In this document: in pieces, positions 62,901 through 64,000 of the stretch
How the letters are laid out: each line of letters opens with the position of its first letter
How positions within the stretch are numbered: the stretch's first letter is position 1
NCBI GenBank assembly: GCA_964019165.1
Contig: OZ025279.1
Span: 11,067,117 to 11,131,116, forward strand
Reading direction: 5' to 3'
Length of the DNA: 64,000 bases
DNA from: Mastigias papua
Lineage: Eukaryota; Cnidaria; Scyphozoa; Rhizostomeae; Mastigiidae
Made by a program: the position numbers and the translations under genes
Notes under the pieces: generated by a model
Seen by the model: only the letters and a program-made list of their open reading frames with translations
Database searches by the model: none
Told to the model about the DNA's origin: nothing

Positions 62901-64000
62901 CGGATTTTAGGATCCCTGAAAATTAAATCAAACTCTAGCAGGGGTGCTCCGGGCTCTCCTAAGCCCCGTTAGAAATGCCCCCTGCTGTCAATTGGATCAG
63001 GTATAAACAGATGAGGTACATTTTTTGAAACTAGAAACCTTTGGATATCTCATCCGATCCTATCCCTTTCCTATCATTTAAGCTTAAAAGTATGCTTTGG
63101 TGCAGGATTATGTTTGTAGAAATGAGATGCAAGACTGTATGTCCTTTGTCATATCAGGAGAGAATGATAAAAAATCTCTATGGTTATAGCTTTGTAATTG
63201 GTTTTTGTAATCAATGTTTGTTGCATGAGTGATTGCAAAGCAGGTTACTTAACCAGTATCATCCCTAGGTAACAAACTTTTAAATGAAAATAAATGAAAG
63301 TGTCAAGTATGGTTGTTAAATCATGCCCCAGAAGCAGCTCCATTAGCAACTCCAGTCTGCTTGTCGTGAATTCACCATCTGTTATGCTTCAAATACAATT
63401 TAATAAGTGGAGAAAACTTACCTCGATACTGCTGTTTTAGATGCAACTGCCACTTGCTAGCGTCTTGCCATCTAAGGTGAACAGGAAAACCTTGTCGTAT
63501 ATTTGACAGCGCTTCACGTCTAGTAGTAGTAACTGCTTCCAGTTCCCCGCGCTAATGGAGCAACTGCTCCAAATTCTTGTGGCCTAACTATCTTCACCTT
63601 TCAGTGATCTGCTGCTACACAAACCTGTTTGTTTGCCTTTATTTGTAAAGTACCATCAAAGTATTTATTTCAATCGCCAATAGAATGCAAACTTTGCTCT
63701 TATGAATCACTTGATCCTTCCCTTGAAAAATGATATTCCGATGCTAGCTCTTGATAGTCTACAGATTTCTTGGTTCTTTGTTTCCTTGTTGTGCTGCTAA
63801 TTAGGCGTGATCTTACCCATCATTCGTATTTATTGACTTCTTTACTGCCTGATCAAGTTCTTTCAATTTTCAAACGGAAATTTCTTTTCTTCAAGTCCTT
63901 CATTTGCTCATACTCATTCCATTTAATCGTCTTGCTGAAAGCCGAATTTTTTCCAGAAGACCATCACTGAAAACTTTTAGAGTTAATTCTCATACTGTTG
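59973..64000. other. Intergenic, no convincing gene
   Basis: Only short ORFs (91 codons or fewer) without recognisable domains or paired splice sites. Repeat-like G/C-rich patches occur at about 61040-61200 (GAGAGGGGG.., GGGGCCCGTAGAAGC, repeated as GGGCCTCGTAGAAGC), at 61865-61885 (the GGGGTGGCGCTAG motif of the 15188 MITE) and at 62940-62990. A gene continuing from the right of the window cannot be excluded. Confidence 0.55.

Overview
This is a eukaryotic, animal-type window: AT-rich, intron-dense, full of di- and trinucleotide microsatellites, foldback elements and tRNA-derived SINEs, with nuclear tRNA genes. The gene set (ATR kinase, a TPR protein, a single-exon rhodopsin-like receptor) and the short introns fit an invertebrate metazoan. 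A cnidarian is my best guess, but no marker gene here proves it.

Layout. Bases 1-2614 are intergenic, with a decayed non-LTR reverse-transcriptase remnant at the left edge and a CTAA-rich tract. A two-exon gene for a TPR protein lies on the + strand (2615-4565), followed by an AATAAA signal. It converges on the dominant feature, a complete ATR checkpoint-kinase gene on the - strand, whose start codon is at 55748 and stop codon at 5061. I could place 70 coding exons. Reading phase is continuous from Met to stop except for one junction (intron 32) with two possible solutions, giving about 2,536-2,538 residues against 2,644 in human ATR. HEAT repeats, UME, FAT, PI3K-like kinase and FATC regions are all present in order, and the catalytic residues are intact.

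The ATR introns hold most of the other content: three intact tRNA genes (two identical tRNA-Gly-TCC and one tRNA-Leu-AAG), a tRNA-derived SINE family, several MITE-like foldback elements, minisatellites, long microsatellites, a decayed copy of part of exon 23, and an 89-bp perfect inverted repeat. At least two ATR introns use GC instead of GT donors. The 3' splice site of exon 41 appears to lie inside the tail of a SINE.

Bases 55749-59357 are intergenic with a pair of interleaved inverted repeats. A 204-codon single-exon receptor ORF on the - strand (59358-59972) carries recognisable TM1-TM4 and TM7 of a class A GPCR but no TM5/TM6. Bases 59973-64000 show no convincing gene.

I did not find a new gene system. 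The more unusual signals are in splicing and repeat architecture: GC-AG introns, a SINE-supplied acceptor, a tRNA terminator inside a polypyrimidine tract, a candidate poison exon, an exon-fragment duplication and a five-helix GPCR-like ORF.
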